A program made the translations under genes and the position numbers. Shown here in pieces: positions 44,977-54,364 of a stretch of 64,000 nt of DNA. The number at the start of each line of letters is the position of its first letter. Positions within the stretch are counted from its first letter, which is position 1. Origin of the DNA: Pluralibacter gergoviae ATCC 33028 = NBRC 105706. GTDB taxonomy: Bacteria; Pseudomonadota; Gammaproteobacteria; Enterobacterales; Enterobacteriaceae. The stretch is taken from the NCBI RefSeq assembly GCF_001598855.1, contig NZ_BCZS01000011.1, positions 1 to 64,000 on the forward strand, read 5' to 3'. The notes under the pieces were generated by a model. It was given only the letters and a program-made list of their open reading frames with translations, was not told where the DNA came from and made no database searches.

Positions 44977-45965
44977 CTTTTACGGGACTCCTGAATAAGC
45001 AAACCGATAAGGTAGAGGCCGCCGATGCTGACGGTCACCACGCCCACCGGCAGCTGGTAGGGCATAAACAGCCGCTGGGCGCAGAGGTCGGCCAGCGTCA
45101 GCAGCAGCGCGCCGCACAGCGCGGCCTGGGTCAGGCCCCAGCGGGCGGTGCCGCTCAGGCGGCGGGCGATATGCGGCGCCACCAGGGCAATAAACGAAAT
45201 CGGGCCGGCGATGGCGGTGGAGGCGGCGGTGAGCAGCACCGCCACCAGCATCAGCAGCAGCCGCGAGCGCTCGACGCTGACCCCCAGCGCGCAGGCGCTG
45301 TCATCGCCCATCTCCAGCAGCCTCATGCGCCGCGCCAGCAGGGCGGCGGCAAAAAACAGCAGCAGGAGCAGCGGCGCGGCGGGCAGGGTCTTCGCCCAGG
45401 TCAGACCGTTGAGCGAACCGGCGTACCACAGCCCGGCGGAGAGGGCGGTCTCCAGCGAGGCCTTGAGCAACAGCCAGGTATTGAAGGCCATCAGCATCGC
45501 CCGCACGCCGATGCCGATAATGATCAGCCGGAAGGTATCGATGCCGTTGCGCCACGCCAGCGCCCAGATAGCCAGGGCCGTCACAATGCCGCCCGCCATC
45601 GCGGTGAGCGTCACCGCCGTCAGATGCTGACCGAACAGCACCATCGCCAGCAGCACGCCGCTCCAGGCGCCGACGTTGAGGCCCATCACGTCCGGGCTGC
45701 CCAGCGGGTTGCGCATCAGCGACTGAAAAATCGCCCCGCTGACGCCGAGCGCCGCGCCGACCAGCAGGCCCATCGCCACCCGCGGCAGCCGCCACTCGGT
45801 GACCACCATCGTTACGCTGCGCGGCGCGCTGCCGGTCAGGGCCTGAATGACCTGGCTGACGTCAAGCGGCACGGCGCCGCTGCACAGTCCCCAGAGGGAG
45901 ACCAGCAGAGCGGCCGCCGCCAGCAGCGCGCAGCTGAGAACCAGGCGACGCGGCGGGGCAATCAT
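44973..45965 (-). CDS. fepG: Ferric enterobactin ABC transporter permease FepG
   Basis: FepG forms the inner-membrane channel with FepD. The 330-aa product is a FecCD-family permease with about nine to ten helices, including 'ALGVSGAIFQSLMRNPLGSP', 'GPISFIALVAPHIARRL' and 'LPVGVVTVSIGGLYLIGLL'. It overlaps fepD and fepC by 4 nt each (ATGA junctions). Confidence 0.96.
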   Translation of the reverse strand: MIAPPRRLVLSCALLAAAALLVSLWGLCSGAVPLDVSQVIQALTGSAPRSVTMVVTEWRLPRVAMGLLVGAALGVSGAIFQSLMRNPLGSPDVMGLNVGAWSGVLLAMVLFGQHLTAVTLTAMAGGIVTALAIWALAWRNGIDTFRLIIIGIGVRAMLMAFNTWLLLKASLETALSAGLWYAGSLNGLTWAKTLPAAPLLLLLFFAAALLARRMRLLEMGDDSACALGVSVERSRLLLMLVAVLLTAASTAIAGPISFIALVAPHIARRLSGTARWGLTQAALCGALLLTLADLCAQRLFMPYQLPVGVVTVSIGGLYLIGLLIQESRKR

Positions 45966-46966
45966 CGGCCACCTCCGGCGCGGCGGCGGACGAGGAAAAT
46001 CAGCACCGGTGCGCCGATAAAGGCGCTCACTACCGATACCCGCAGTTCGCCGGGCACCAGCAGGCGGCCGATCACATCGGCGAAAAGCAGCAGGGCGGGG
46101 GTCGCCAGCAGCGTCACCGGCAGCGACCAGCGGTGATCGGCCCCCACCAGCCAGCGGACAACGTGGGGCATCATCAGGCCGATAAAGGCAATCGGCCCCA
46201 CCAGCGCGGTGGCGCTGCCGCTGAGGGCGGTGATGGCCAGCAGCCCCAGCAGCTGGGTGCGGGCCACCTTGTTGCCGAGCGCGGTGGCGGTGTCGGCCCC
46301 GAGGCTCAGGCTGTTGAGCGAGCGGCTGAGCCCCAGCGCCAGCGCGATGGCGATAAGCACCGGCAGCACAACCACCCTGAGGGTTTGCAGGGAGCGGATG
46401 TCCAGCGATCCGGCCTGCCAGAAGCGCAGCTGGTCGTAAACGTCGGGATTGATCAGGGCGATGCCGTTGGTCAGGCCTTCGAGCACCGCCGCCAGCGCCA
46501 CGCCCGCCAGCGTCAGGCGCACCGGGCTGAGCTGGCCGCCGCCCTGGCTGCCGGTAAAGGCCACCAGCAGCGAGGCAATCAGCGCTCCGCAGAAGGCCAG
46601 GCCCAGCTGCTCCTGCGGCGTGGTGAGGCCAAACAGCGCCGCGCCGAGCACGATGGCGAAGCTGGCGCCGGCGTTGACGCCGAGGATGCCGGGGTCGGCC
46701 AGCGGATTGCGGGTGAGGGTCTGCATCAGCGCCCCGGCCAGGCCGAGCGCGGCGCCGGCCAGCAGGCCGGCGAGAGTGCGCGGCAGGCGGGCGTCTAAGA
46801 CGATGGTACAGTCGGCGCTCTGGCAGCTGCCGCTCAGGGCGTCCACGACCACGGAGACGGGCAGCGGTTTAGCGCCAATAAGCAGGCTGAGTGCCGCGGC
46901 GAGCAGTAGCAGTATGAAAAAACCGGGCACCGCGACGGCGCGCTGTGCGGCGGGTGTGAACGGCAT
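45962..46966 (-). CDS. fepD: Ferric enterobactin ABC transporter permease FepD
   Basis: FepD is the partner permease of FepG in the inner membrane. The 334-aa FecCD-family product contains 'LAGALMQTLTRNPLADPGIL', 'SLSLGADTATALGNKV' and 'GPIAFIGLMMPHVVRWLVG'. It is the first gene of fepDGC and is divergent from entS across about 108 nt with an excellent Fur box. Confidence 0.96.
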   Translation of the reverse strand: MPFTPAAQRAVAVPGFFILLLLAAALSLLIGAKPLPVSVVVDALSGSCQSADCTIVLDARLPRTLAGLLAGAALGLAGALMQTLTRNPLADPGILGVNAGASFAIVLGAALFGLTTPQEQLGLAFCGALIASLLVAFTGSQGGGQLSPVRLTLAGVALAAVLEGLTNGIALINPDVYDQLRFWQAGSLDIRSLQTLRVVVLPVLIAIALALGLSRSLNSLSLGADTATALGNKVARTQLLGLLAITALSGSATALVGPIAFIGLMMPHVVRWLVGADHRWSLPVTLLATPALLLFADVIGRLLVPGELRVSVVSAFIGAPVLIFLVRRRAGGGR

Positions 46967-46983
46967 ATCGACATCCCTGATAT

Positions 46984-47002
46984 GATAATGATAGTGCTTA
47001 TC
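46984..47002. promoter_or_regulatory. Fur box between fepD and entS
   Basis: GATAATGATAGTGCTTATC matches the Fur consensus at 16 of 19 positions, and TTATCGTTATCG follows directly, which suggests extended Fur occupancy. The divergent fepD-entS promoter is Fur-controlled in E. coli. Confidence 0.88.
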
Positions 47003-47074
47003 GTTATCGATCTTGTGTGGTTATGTTACCATGCGCGCAGAAAAAAATGGTAGAAAGTTCGCTTAAGGCCCCGC

Positions 47075-48358
47075 ATGCAAAAACAATCCCTGCTGCTCAA
47101 TCTGAGCCTGCTGAAGACCCATCCGGCGTTTCGCGCCGTCTTTATCGCCCGCTTTATCTCGATTCTCTCTCTGGGCCTGCTCGGCGTTGCCGTTCCGGTG
47201 CAGATTCAGATGCTTACCCACTCGACCTGGCAGGTGGGGCTGGCGGTGACGCTCACCGGCAGCGCGATGTTCGTCGGGCTGATGCTGGGCGGGGTGCTGG
47301 CGGACCGCTATGAGCGCAAAAAGCTGATTCTGCTGGCGCGCGGCACCTGCGGCATCGGCTTTCTCGGGCTGTGGCTCAATGCCCTGATGCCCGAGCCGTC
47401 GCTGGCGGCTATCTACCTGCTCGGCATCTGGGACGGGCTGTTTGCCTCTATCGGCGTGACCGCGCTGCTGGCAGCGACCCCGGCGCTGGTCGGGCGCGAG
47501 AATCTGATGCAGGCGGGGGCGATCACCATGCTGACGGTGCGCCTGGGGTCGGTGATTTCCCCGATGGTCGGCGGCCTGCTGCTGGCGAGCGGCGGCTTCT
47601 CCTGGAACTATCTGCTGGCGGCCATCGGCACCTTTATCACTACCCTGACCCTGCTGCGCCTGCCGCAGCTACCTCCGCCGCCGCAGCCGCGCGAGCATCC
47701 GCTGACCTCGCTGATGACCGGCCTGCGCTTTCTCTTCAGCAGCCCGCTGATCGGCGGTATCGCCCTGATGGGCGCGCTGCTGACGATGGCAAGCGCGGTG
47801 CGGGTGCTCTATCCGGCGCTGGCGCTGGGCTGGCAGATGTCGGCCTCGCAGATTGGCCTGCTGTATGCGGCGATCCCGCTCGGCGCGGCGTTCGGGGCGC
47901 TGACCAGCGGCCGGCTGGCGCACAGCCCGCGTCCGGGCGCGCTGATGCTGGCGACCAGCATGGCGGCGTTTGTCGCCATAGGCCTGTTCAGCCTGATGCC
48001 GCTGTGGCCGCTGGCGGCGCTGTGCCTGGCGCTGTTCGGCTGGCTGAGCGCGGTCAGCTCCCTGCTGCAGTACACGCTGATCCAGACCCAGACGCCGGAG
48101 GCGATGCTCGGGCGCATTAACGGCCTGTGGACGGCGCAGAACGTGACCGGCGATGCCGTCGGCGCGGCGCTGCTCGGCGGCTTCGGCGCGATGCTCACGC
48201 CGGCGGCGGCGGCAAGCGCCAGCGGCTGGGGGCTGGCGATCGTCGGGGCGGTACTGATGCTGGCGCTGGCGCAGCTGCGTCGCTTCCGGCAGGAGGCCGT
48301 GCAGCCGGATAGCCTCACCCCCGGCCCCTCTCCCACGGGGAGAGGGGAGAAAGCGTAA
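47075..48358 (+). CDS. entS: Enterobactin exporter EntS
   Basis: EntS is an MFS transporter that exports enterobactin across the inner membrane. The 427-aa product has 12 helices and aligns from the start with E. coli EntS ('[12 protein letters not shown]', '[10 protein letters not shown]'-like motif A, '[20 protein letters not shown]'). The E. coli protein is 416 aa and ends soon after the last helix. Here the extra tail [15 protein letters not shown] is encoded by a GC-rich palindromic repeat that overlaps the stop region. The coding region ends 2 nt before the end of fepB on the other strand. Confidence 0.95.
   Translation: MQKQSLLLNLSLLKTHPAFRAVFIARFISILSLGLLGVAVPVQIQMLTHSTWQVGLAVTLTGSAMFVGLMLGGVLADRYERKKLILLARGTCGIGFLGLWLNALMPEPSLAAIYLLGIWDGLFASIGVTALLAATPALVGRENLMQAGAITMLTVRLGSVISPMVGGLLLASGGFSWNYLLAAIGTFITTLTLLRLPQLPPPPQPREHPLTSLMTGLRFLFSSPLIGGIALMGALLTMASAVRVLYPALALGWQMSASQIGLLYAAIPLGAAFGALTSGRLAHSPRPGALMLATSMAAFVAIGLFSLMPLWPLAALCLALFGWLSAVSSLLQYTLIQTQTPEAMLGRINGLWTAQNVTGDAVGAALLGGFGAMLTPAAAASASGWGLAIVGAVLMLALAQLRRFRQEAVQPDSLTPGPSPTGRGEKA
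48313..48347. repeat. Palindromic repeat forming the 3' end of entS
   Basis: A CCTCACCCCCGGCCCCTC-type sequence contains a hairpin (CCCCTCTCCC at 48325-48334 and GGGAGAGGGG at 48338-48347, 3-nt loop). It resembles the dispersed repeats whose translated form is [12 protein letters not shown] or LTLSPGERE in many Gram-negative genomes. It adds the EntS tail and may also act as the shared transcription end of entS and fepB. Confidence 0.65.
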
Positions 48359-48360
48359 GG

Positions 48361-49320
48361 TTAACCGAAGAGCTTCTGCAGGCGGTCGAGGACGCGCATG
48401 GCGCTGTAGTAGTCGAGGCGGAAGGTCTCGGTGCCGAGGGCGTAGACCCGCTTCTCCTTAACGGCGGGAAGGTGGGCGAGCAGCGGATTGGCGTACACCG
48501 CATCGGCGTCCTTCTGGTCACCGGCGAACAGGAACAGCGTCTGCCCGTTCAGCCCGGCGGCCAGGTTCTCACCGCCGAGCTGGACAATATCGTGGCGCTT
48601 GCCCTGGCTGGTGCTGGTATGCAGGCCCGCGGGCAGTTCGGCGAGGGTAAAACCCAGCTGCGCCAGCAGCTTGCCCTGGGCCGACTCCGGCGTCCACAGG
48701 TTGGCGCTGTGGGCCGCGGCGGTGTAGACCAGGGCGCTGACCGGCTGCGGCGGCAGCTTCATGTTTGCCTTCACCGCCGCCAGCCGCTGGTTAAATTCAC
48801 TGATACGCTCGGCGGCCTGCTTCTCCTGGCCGGTGATGGTGCCAAGCTCGGTGAGCAGCTGCTGCCAGCTTTTATCGTCGTAGTTGATAATCAGCGTCGG
48901 GGCGATGGTCGAGAGCTGGTCGTACAGCGCCAGCGCCGAGTCGCCGCCGGTGGCGCTGATGAGGATCAGGTCCGGCATCTGAGCGGCGACGGCCTCGGCG
49001 CTCGGTTCACCGATATAGAGGCGCGCCAGCTTGCGCTGCTTCGCAATCTCGCCCCACTGGCGCAGAAAGCCCTGGTCGTCTGCGACCCGGTTGTTAGGGG
49101 CGGTGGCGCCGCTGGCGACAACCGGCGCGTTGAGCGCCAGCAGCGATCCGGTGAGGGTCACGCTGGTGGAGACAATGCGCAGCGGCTTGTGGGGCAGGGT
49201 ATGGCTGCCGCGGGCGTCGGTAATTTGCCGGGGCCAGTTTGCAGAAAGTGCTGAGTTTAATCCGGAAACGGCAATCGCGATAATCAGCAGCGTATTGCGC
49301 AAAAAGGTGGTTAATTTCAC
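48361..49320 (-). CDS. fepB: Ferric enterobactin periplasmic binding protein FepB
   Basis: FepB carries ferric enterobactin from FepA to FepDG. The 319-aa product has a signal peptide to about residue 26 (ALSANWP) and the cluster A binding-protein pattern: '[19 protein letters not shown]', '[20 protein letters not shown]', '[19 protein letters not shown]' and '[17 protein letters not shown]'. It is divergent from entC with two Fur boxes in the gap. Confidence 0.96.
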   Translation of the reverse strand: MKLTTFLRNTLLIIAIAVSGLNSALSANWPRQITDARGSHTLPHKPLRIVSTSVTLTGSLLALNAPVVASGATAPNNRVADDQGFLRQWGEIAKQRKLARLYIGEPSAEAVAAQMPDLILISATGGDSALALYDQLSTIAPTLIINYDDKSWQQLLTELGTITGQEKQAAERISEFNQRLAAVKANMKLPPQPVSALVYTAAAHSANLWTPESAQGKLLAQLGFTLAELPAGLHTSTSQGKRHDIVQLGGENLAAGLNGQTLFLFAGDQKDADAVYANPLLAHLPAVKEKRVYALGTETFRLDYYSAMRVLDRLQKLFG

Positions 49321-49346
49321 GAGGTAAGGGTCCTGTATTGTGCCTG

Positions 49347-49365
49347 GATAATGATACTCATTTTC
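49347..49365. promoter_or_regulatory. Fur box proximal to fepB
   Basis: GATAATGATACTCATTTTC matches the Fur consensus at 17 of 19 positions, the best match in the window. It lies 27 nt upstream of the fepB start on the minus strand. Confidence 0.9.
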
Positions 49366-49455
49366 ACTATGCGCCGCCGCGGATGCAAGCAGAGGATGGG
49401 GTTAGCGTTGACATTGCGGCATTTTACTTTTAGCTTACCGCCCAAAATCATAAAT

Positions 49456-49474
49456 GATAATTATTCTTACTATC
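49456..49474. promoter_or_regulatory. Fur box proximal to entC
   Basis: GATAATTATTCTTACTATC matches the Fur consensus at 14 of 19 positions and lies 22 nt before the entC ATG, consistent with repression of the entCEBAH operon in iron-replete cells. Confidence 0.75.
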
Positions 49475-49495
49475 TTTATCTTTTTGGAGGATAAT

Positions 49496-50671
49496 ATGGA
49501 AACGTTATGGGAGGAGAAGATGCAGGATGCTGAAATGTTTCTGTCGCCAGAAAGTTTCTTTTTTATGTCGCCCTACCGCAGCTTTACCACGTCGGGGTGC
49601 TTCCGCCGCCTGACGCAGCCGGTAGCCGGAGCCGATGCCCCGGAGAGCGATTTCCAGCAGGCGCTGGCGCAGGCTTTCGCCGATGCGAAGGCGGCGGGAA
49701 TTGATAAGCCGGTGCTGGTGGGGGCGATCCCATTTGATACCGCGCAACCCTCGGCGCTGTTTATCCCGCAGGAGAGCACGCCGTTCTCCCGCACGCAGAA
49801 ACAGCACGCGGCTCCGTATGCCGCAGCCGTACCGCCGATGAACATCGCGGCCCGCCGGGAGATCCCCGAACAGCAGGCGTTTATGTCGATGGTGTCCGAA
49901 GGCGCGGCCGCTACGGCGACGCCGCAGGTCGATAAAATCGTGCTCTCGCGGCTTATCGAGCTGGATACTGACGTGAAGGTTAATACCGGCGCGCTGCTGG
50001 AACGCCTTATCGCCCAGAACCCCGCGAGCTTTAACTTTCACGTGCCGCTGCCCGACGGCGGCGTGCTGCTGGGCGCCAGCCCCGAGCTGCTGCTGCGCAA
50101 AGAGGGGCGCCACTTCAGCTCCCTGCCGTTGGCGGGCTCTGCCCGCCGCCAGCCGGACGACGCGCTGGACAGGGAGGCGGGCAACCGTCTGCTGGCCTCG
50201 GAAAAGGACAGGCACGAGCACGAGCTGGTGACCCAGGCGATGAAGAAAGTGCTGGCGCCGCGCTGCGAATCGCTGGTGATGCCCGACTCGCCGCAGCTGG
50301 TGACCACCCCGACCCTGTGGCATCTGGCCACGCCCATCGAAGGGCAGGCAAAAGCCGATGAAAACGCGCTGACGCTGGCCTGTCTCCTGCATCCGACCCC
50401 CGCCCTGAGCGGTTTCCCGCACAACGTCGCCACCCGGCTTATTGCCGAGCTGGAGCCGTTCGACCGCGAGCTGTTCGGCGGCATTGTCGGCTGGTGCGAT
50501 GCCGAGGGTAACGGTGAGTGGGTGGTGACCATCCGCTGCGCCCGGGTGCGCGAAAACCATATTCGTCTGTTTGCCGGTGCGGGCATTGTGCCTGCCTCTT
50601 CGCCGCTGGGCGAGTGGCGCGAGACCGGCGTGAAGCTGACGACCATGCTTAACGCGTTTGGTCTCAATTAA
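49496..50671 (+). CDS. entC: Isochorismate synthase EntC
   Basis: EntC converts chorismate to isochorismate, the first step of 2,3-dihydroxybenzoate synthesis. The 391-aa product equals E. coli EntC and has the chorismate-binding domain with 'DKIVLSRLIEL', 'GASPELLLRKEG', 'PLAGSARRQPDD', 'EKDRHEHELV', 'HPTPALSGFP' and 'FAGAGIVPASSPLGEW'. I chose the ATG at 49496, which follows a TTTGGAGG ribosome site; the frame open from 49454 runs into the Fur box. It heads entCEBAH. Confidence 0.97.
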   Translation: METLWEEKMQDAEMFLSPESFFFMSPYRSFTTSGCFRRLTQPVAGADAPESDFQQALAQAFADAKAAGIDKPVLVGAIPFDTAQPSALFIPQESTPFSRTQKQHAAPYAAAVPPMNIAARREIPEQQAFMSMVSEGAAATATPQVDKIVLSRLIELDTDVKVNTGALLERLIAQNPASFNFHVPLPDGGVLLGASPELLLRKEGRHFSSLPLAGSARRQPDDALDREAGNRLLASEKDRHEHELVTQAMKKVLAPRCESLVMPDSPQLVTTPTLWHLATPIEGQAKADENALTLACLLHPTPALSGFPHNVATRLIAELEPFDRELFGGIVGWCDAEGNGEWVVTIRCARVRENHIRLFAGAGIVPASSPLGEWRETGVKLTTMLNAFGLN

Positions 50672-50680
50672 GGATTGACT

Positions 50681-52291
50681 ATGAGTGTTGCATTTACGCC
50701 CTGGCCGGACGACTTTGCCGCCCGCTACCGCGAAAAGGGCTACTGGCAGGATCTGCCGCTGACCGATCTGCTGACCCGCCACGCCGGCAGCGATGCGCTG
50801 GCGCTGATCGACGGCGAGCGCCGCATCAGCTACCGCGAACTGAACCGCAGCATCGACAATCTTGCCTGTACATTACAGCAGCAAGGCGCGATGCGCGGCG
50901 AGACGGCGCTGGTCCACCTCGGCAACGTCGCCGAGTTCTACATCACCTTCTTTGCGCTGCTGCGCATCGGCGTGGCGCCGGTGAACGCCCTGTTCAGCCA
51001 TCAGCGCAGCGAGCTCAATGCCTATGCCGCGCAGATTAAGCCGGCGGTGCTGGTGGCCGATCGCGAACATGCCCTGTTTGCTGACGACGGCTTTCTGACG
51101 ACGTTCCGCGAGGAGCATCCTTCCCTGCGCACGGTACTGCTGCGCGGCGACGGCGGCGAACGCGACCTGGCGGCGGCCGCTGCCCGTCCGGCGGATAACT
51201 TTGTCCCGACGCCGACGGACGCCGGCGAAGTGGCCTTTTTCCAGCTCTCCGGCGGCAGTACCGGCACGCCGAAGCTCATCCCGCGCACCCACAACGACTA
51301 CCTCTACAGCATCCGCCGCAGCAACGAAATCTGCGCCTTTGACGGCAGCACCCGCTACCTCTGCGCGCTGCCGGCGGCCCACAACTATGCGATGAGCTCG
51401 CCGGGCGCCTTCGGCGTGTTTATGGCCGAAGGCTGCGTGGTGCTGGCCGCCGATCCGAGCGCCACGCTCTGCTTCCCGCTGATTGAACAGCAGCAGATTG
51501 ACGTCGCGGCGCTGGTGCCGCCCGCGGTTAGCCTCTGGCTGCAGGCGATCCACGAGTGGGGCAGTAACGCGCAGCTTCGCTCCCTGCGGCTTCTGCAGGT
51601 CGGCGGCGCGCGCCTGTCGGCGACGCTGGCGGCGCGCATTCCGGCGGAGATCGGCTGCCAACTGCAGCAGGTGTTCGGCATGGCGGAAGGCCTGGTGAAC
51701 TACACCCGGCTGGACGATACCCCGGAGCGCATTATTAACACCCAGGGCTATCCGATGTGCCCGGATGATGAGGTGTGGGTGGCCGACGAAAACGGCGATC
51801 CGCTGCCGCGCGGCGAAGTAGGGCGCCTGATGACCCGCGGCCCGTACACCTTCCGCGGCTACTACAACAGCCCGGAGCACAACGCCAGCGCCTTCGATGA
51901 CAACGGTTTCTACGGCTCCGGCGATCTGATTTCAATCGACGACGCCGGATACATCACCGTGCAGGGCCGCGAGAAAGATCAGATCAACCGCGGCGGCGAG
52001 AAGATCGCCGCCGAAGAGGTCGAGAACCTGCTCCTGCGCCACGAGGCGGTGATCCACGCCGCGCTGGTCAGCATGGAGGACAGTCTGCTCGGCGAGAAGA
52101 GCTGCGCCTACCTGGTGGTGACCGCGCCGCTGAAGGCCGTCGCCGTGCGCCGCTTCCTGCGCGAGCAGGGCGTGGCCGAATTTAAGCTGCCGGACCGCGT
52201 GGAGTGCGTTGACGCCCTGCCGCTGACGCCGGTCGGTAAAGTGGATAAGAAAAAATTACGCGAGTGGCTGGCCCTGCGCGCTCAGTCCTGA
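50681..52291 (+). CDS. entE: 2,3-dihydroxybenzoate-AMP ligase EntE
   Basis: EntE adenylates 2,3-dihydroxybenzoate and loads it on the aryl carrier domain of EntB. The 536-aa product equals E. coli EntE. It shows the ANL-superfamily P-loop '[16 protein letters not shown]', '[13 protein letters not shown]', the hinge-region '[20 protein letters not shown]' and the catalytic lysine in '[12 protein letters not shown]'. The ATG at 50681 starts 9 nt after entC. Part of entCEBAH. Confidence 0.97.
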   Translation: MSVAFTPWPDDFAARYREKGYWQDLPLTDLLTRHAGSDALALIDGERRISYRELNRSIDNLACTLQQQGAMRGETALVHLGNVAEFYITFFALLRIGVAPVNALFSHQRSELNAYAAQIKPAVLVADREHALFADDGFLTTFREEHPSLRTVLLRGDGGERDLAAAAARPADNFVPTPTDAGEVAFFQLSGGSTGTPKLIPRTHNDYLYSIRRSNEICAFDGSTRYLCALPAAHNYAMSSPGAFGVFMAEGCVVLAADPSATLCFPLIEQQQIDVAALVPPAVSLWLQAIHEWGSNAQLRSLRLLQVGGARLSATLAARIPAEIGCQLQQVFGMAEGLVNYTRLDDTPERIINTQGYPMCPDDEVWVADENGDPLPRGEVGRLMTRGPYTFRGYYNSPEHNASAFDDNGFYGSGDLISIDDAGYITVQGREKDQINRGGEKIAAEEVENLLLRHEAVIHAALVSMEDSLLGEKSCAYLVVTAPLKAVAVRRFLREQGVAEFKLPDRVECVDALPLTPVGKVDKKKLREWLALRAQS

Positions 52292-52303
52292 AGGAGATAA
52301 ATA

Positions 52304-53155
52304 ATGGCAATTCCTAAGCTGCAGGCCTATGCGCTGCCTACCGCCGCCGACATGCCGGCAAACAAGGTTGACTGGGCCTTTGAACCGGCGCGCGCGGCGC
52401 TGCTGATCCACGATATGCAGGAGTACTTCCTCAACTTCTGGGGCGAAGACAGTCTGATGATGCAGGCCGTCGTCGCCAATATCAAAGCGCTGCGCGATTT
52501 CGCCAAGCGCCACGATATGCCGGTCTACTACACCGCCCAGCCGAAAGAGCAGAGCGACGAGGACCGCGCTCTGCTCAACGACATGTGGGGACCGGGCCTG
52601 ACCCGCTCCCCGGAGCAGCAGCAAATTGTGGCCGACCTGGCGCCGGACGCCGATGACACGGTGCTGGTGAAGTGGCGCTACAGCGCCTTCCACCGCTCGC
52701 CGCTGGAGCAGTCCCTGAAGGAGACCGGCCGCGATCAGCTGATCATCACCGGCGTATACGCCCATATCGGCTGCATGACCACCGCCACCGACGCTTTCAT
52801 GCGCGACATTAAGCCGTTTTTCGTGGCCGACGCGCTGGCGGACTTCAGCCGCGAAGAGCATCTGATGTCGCTGAAGTACGTTGCCGGACGTTCGGGCCGG
52901 GTGGTGATGACCGAAGACCTGCTGACCCTGCCGTCCTCGAAAGCGGCGCTGCGGGCGGCCATTCTGCCGCTGCTCGACGAATCCGACGAGCCGATGGACG
53001 ACGAAAACCTGATTGACTACGGTCTTGATTCGGTGCGCATGATGTCCCTGGCGGCGCGCTGGCGCAAAGTTCACGCCGATATCGACTTCGTGGTGCTGGC
53101 GAAGAACCCCACCATCGACGCCTGGTGGGCGCTGCTCTCCCGCGAGGTGAAGTGA
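52304..53155 (+). CDS. entB: Isochorismatase / aryl carrier protein EntB
   Basis: EntB hydrolyses isochorismate with its N-terminal domain and carries the activated dihydroxybenzoate on its C-terminal carrier domain. The 283-aa product has the isochorismatase fold ('AALLIHDMQEYFLNFW', 'VLVKWRYSAFHRSPLEQSL', 'IITGVYAHIGCMTTATDAF') and a carrier domain with the phosphopantetheine serine, Ser243, in 'DYGLDSVRMM'. A GGAG ribosome site precedes the ATG. Its stop overlaps the entA start (TGATG). Confidence 0.97.
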   Translation: MAIPKLQAYALPTAADMPANKVDWAFEPARAALLIHDMQEYFLNFWGEDSLMMQAVVANIKALRDFAKRHDMPVYYTAQPKEQSDEDRALLNDMWGPGLTRSPEQQQIVADLAPDADDTVLVKWRYSAFHRSPLEQSLKETGRDQLIITGVYAHIGCMTTATDAFMRDIKPFFVADALADFSREEHLMSLKYVAGRSGRVVMTEDLLTLPSSKAALRAAILPLLDESDEPMDDENLIDYGLDSVRMMSLAARWRKVHADIDFVVLAKNPTIDAWWALLSREVK

Positions 53156-53910
53156 TGGCCGGATTTGATTTTCACGGCCGGCGCGTCTGGGTGACCGGCG
53201 CCGGAAAAGGCATCGGCTACGCCACCGCGCTGGCCTTTGCTGAAGCCGGGGCGGAGGTCGTCGGCTTCGATCTGCAGTTCGACAAGGCCGACTACCCGTT
53301 CACCACCGAAGTGCTGGACGTCGCCGATGCGGGCCAGGTGGCCGAAACCTGCCGCCGCCTGCTGGCCGCGACCCCGCGCCTGGATGTACTGGTTAACGCC
53401 GCCGGGATTTTGCGCATGGGCGCGACCGATGTGATTAGCGTTGACGACTGGCAGCAGACCTTCGCCGTCAACGTCGGCGGCGCGTTTAACCTGTTTCAAC
53501 AGACGATGGCGCAGTTCCGCCAGCAGCGGGGCGGGGCTATCGTTACCGTCGCCTCAGACGCCGCGCACACCCCGCGCATCGGCATGAGCGCCTACGGTGC
53601 GTCGAAGGCGGCGCTGAAAAGCCTCGCCCTCACCGTCGGTCTGGAGCTGGCGGCCAGCGGCGTGCGCTGTAACCTGGTTTCGCCCGGCTCCACCGACACC
53701 GATATGCAGCGCACGCTGTGGGTCAGCGAAGACGCCGAGCAGCAGCGCATTCGCGGCTTCGGGGAGCAGTTCAAGCTGGGCATTCCGCTGGGCAAAATCG
53801 CCCGCCCGCAGGAGATCGCCAGCACCGTGCTGTTCCTCGCATCCGATCTCGCCAGCCACATCACGCTGCAGGACATCGTGGTGGACGGCGGCTCAACCCT
53901 GGGGGCCTGA
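53155..53910 (+). CDS. entA: 2,3-dihydro-2,3-dihydroxybenzoate dehydrogenase EntA
   Basis: EntA oxidises the dihydrodiol to 2,3-dihydroxybenzoate with NAD. The 251-aa SDR has the cofactor motif '[13 protein letters not shown]', '[11 protein letters not shown]', the catalytic '[13 protein letters not shown]' and '[15 protein letters not shown]', closely matching E. coli EntA. The ATG at 53155 shares one base with the entB stop codon, and the stop shares one base with the entH start. Confidence 0.97.
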   Translation: MAGFDFHGRRVWVTGAGKGIGYATALAFAEAGAEVVGFDLQFDKADYPFTTEVLDVADAGQVAETCRRLLAATPRLDVLVNAAGILRMGATDVISVDDWQQTFAVNVGGAFNLFQQTMAQFRQQRGGAIVTVASDAAHTPRIGMSAYGASKAALKSLALTVGLELAASGVRCNLVSPGSTDTDMQRTLWVSEDAEQQRIRGFGEQFKLGIPLGKIARPQEIASTVLFLASDLASHITLQDIVVDGGSTLGA

Positions 53911-54323
53911 TGATCTGGCGACGCCACTTAACGCTTGAAGAACTGAACGCCACCAGCGGCGAAACCATGGTGGAGCATCTGGGGATCGTCTATACCCGGC
54001 TGGGCGACGATCTGCTTGAGGCAGAGATGCCGGTGGATCGCCGCACCCACCAGCCCTTCGGCCTGCTGCACGGCGGCGCGTCGGCGGCGCTGGCGGAGAC
54101 GCTGGGATCGATGGCGGGCTGGCTGATGACCGCTGACGGCCAGGCGGTGGTCGGCACCGAGCTGAACGCCACCCACCACCGCGCGGTGTCAAAAGGCAAG
54201 GTGCGCGGCGTGTGCCGGCCGCTGCACCTCGGACGCCAGACCCAGAGCTGGGAGATAACGGTATTCGACGAGCAGGGGCGGCGCTGCTGCACCTGCCGGC
54301 TGAGTACGATGGTGCTGGGATGA
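53910..54323 (+). CDS. entH: Proofreading thioesterase EntH
   Basis: EntH removes wrongly loaded acyl groups from the EntB carrier domain. The 137-aa hotdog-fold product equals E. coli EntH (YbdB), with the catalytic region '[20 protein letters not shown]' and '[12 protein letters not shown]'. It is the last gene of entCEBAH and overlaps entA by one base (TGATG). Confidence 0.96.
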   Translation: MIWRRHLTLEELNATSGETMVEHLGIVYTRLGDDLLEAEMPVDRRTHQPFGLLHGGASAALAETLGSMAGWLMTADGQAVVGTELNATHHRAVSKGKVRGVCRPLHLGRQTQSWEITVFDEQGRRCCTCRLSTMVLG

Positions 54324-54330
54324 GTGGGAG

Positions 54331-54356
54331 TGCCGGACAGCGGGCGCTGCCCGGCA
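54331..54356. terminator. Hairpin between entH and the M20 peptidase gene
   Basis: Imperfect arms TGCCGG-A-CAGCG and CGCTG-C-CCGGCA meet around a 2-nt centre, between two convergent genes. No T-run; probable bidirectional end of transcription. Confidence 0.45.
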
Positions 54357-54364
54357 TAACTGAC

